6,868 nt of DNA from assembly GCA_018240935.1 (NCBI GenBank), contig JAFEEV010000006.1, positions 1 to 6,868 of the forward strand, in the 5' to 3' direction. The position numbers and the translations under genes are program-made. The stretch is from Pseudomonadota bacterium. Lineage in GTDB: Bacteria; Pseudomonadota; Gammaproteobacteria; Burkholderiales; Nitrosomonadaceae. The notes under the pieces are model-generated. The model had not been told where the DNA came from. It made no database searches and saw nothing but the letters and a program-made list of their open reading frames with translations. Shown piece after piece: positions 6,684-6,868 of the stretch (its first letter is position 1; each line of letters begins with the position of its first letter).

Positions 6684-6693
6684 TTGTTAACAA
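6684..6693. repeat. Perfect 10-base palindrome TTGTTAACAA upstream of aroQ
   Basis: TTGTTAACAA reads the same on both strands and is centred 35 bases from the 12-base palindrome, about three and a third helical turns. It touches the possible aroQ -10 box at 6693-6698. A regulator bound here would sit over the promoter start region. Chance occurrence in AT-rich DNA is a serious alternative. Confidence 0.25.
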
Positions 6694-6701
6694 GTATAAC
6701 A
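6693..6701 (-). promoter_or_regulatory. Possible extended -10 promoter of aroQ
   Basis: On the minus strand TGTTATACT combines a TATACT -10 hexamer (6693-6698) with the TGn extension. No good -35 element lies 16-18 bases upstream. It would start transcription near 6686 and give a leader of about 100 bases. Several weaker -10-like hexamers occur nearer to aroQ, so the assignment is tentative. Confidence 0.3.
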
Positions 6702-6741
6702 AGATAAAGCATGCGCAATTCTGAGTTCAACTCTTTATCAT

Positions 6742-6770
6742 TTGCCCGTAACTCTCCAACCATCTATAAT
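6742..6770 (+). promoter_or_regulatory. Strong sigma-70 promoter of the tRNA-Thr gene
   Basis: TTGCCC (6742-6747) and a perfect TATAAT (6765-6770) are separated by 17 bases, the optimal spacing. A GC-rich ACGCCGC discriminator follows, as is usual for stable-RNA promoters under stringent control. Transcription would begin near 6777, about 15 bases before the mature tRNA. The layout is seen directly; growth-rate control is inferred from the discriminator. Confidence 0.75.
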
Positions 6771-6792
6771 ACGCCGCTCAATTTGCGCTCAG

Positions 6793-6868
<76 letters not shown>

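Overview
The window is an ordinary housekeeping stretch of a bacterial chromosome, most likely from a betaproteobacterium. The order aroQ, accB, accC, prmA, zinc-ribbon/DUF3426 gene, all on one strand, is typical of that class. The mid-range GC of the genes and the AT-rich spacers would fit a Nitrosomonas-like member of the Nitrosomonadales, but the genus is inferred and not shown. I see no insertion sequence, CRISPR array, phage gene or toxin-antitoxin pair.

Every protein gene reads on the minus strand. From right to left these are aroQ (type II 3-dehydroquinase), accB (biotin carrier protein of acetyl-CoA carboxylase), accC (biotin carboxylase), prmA (ribosomal protein L11 methyltransferase), a membrane-anchored zinc-ribbon protein of the DUF3426 family, and the first 698 codons of metH (cobalamin-dependent methionine synthase), which runs off the left edge. 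At the far right a tRNA-Thr(CGU) gene with an encoded CCA end reads divergently on the plus strand and finishes on the last base of the window.

accB, accC, prmA and the DUF3426 gene are closely packed (gaps of 20, 50 and 97 bases) and probably form one operon, with aroQ 141 bases upstream of it. metH lies 192 bases beyond the DUF3426 gene and has its own perfect TATAAT box. AccB and AccC supply the biotin half of the enzyme that starts fatty acid synthesis. AroQ serves the shikimate pathway, PrmA modifies the ribosome and MetH closes the methyl cycle. Their grouping reflects conserved gene order and not a single pathway.

The less ordinary signals are in the spacers. A 29-codon open frame between prmA and the DUF3426 gene has a good Shine-Dalgarno sequence that overlaps the prmA stop codon, and it ends three bases before the next ATG. 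A hairpin abuts the accB ribosome binding site, and another 29-codon frame ends two bases before the accB ATG. Two perfect palindromes lie in the aroQ-tRNA spacer. None of these is proven functional, and I found no convincing previously undescribed system.
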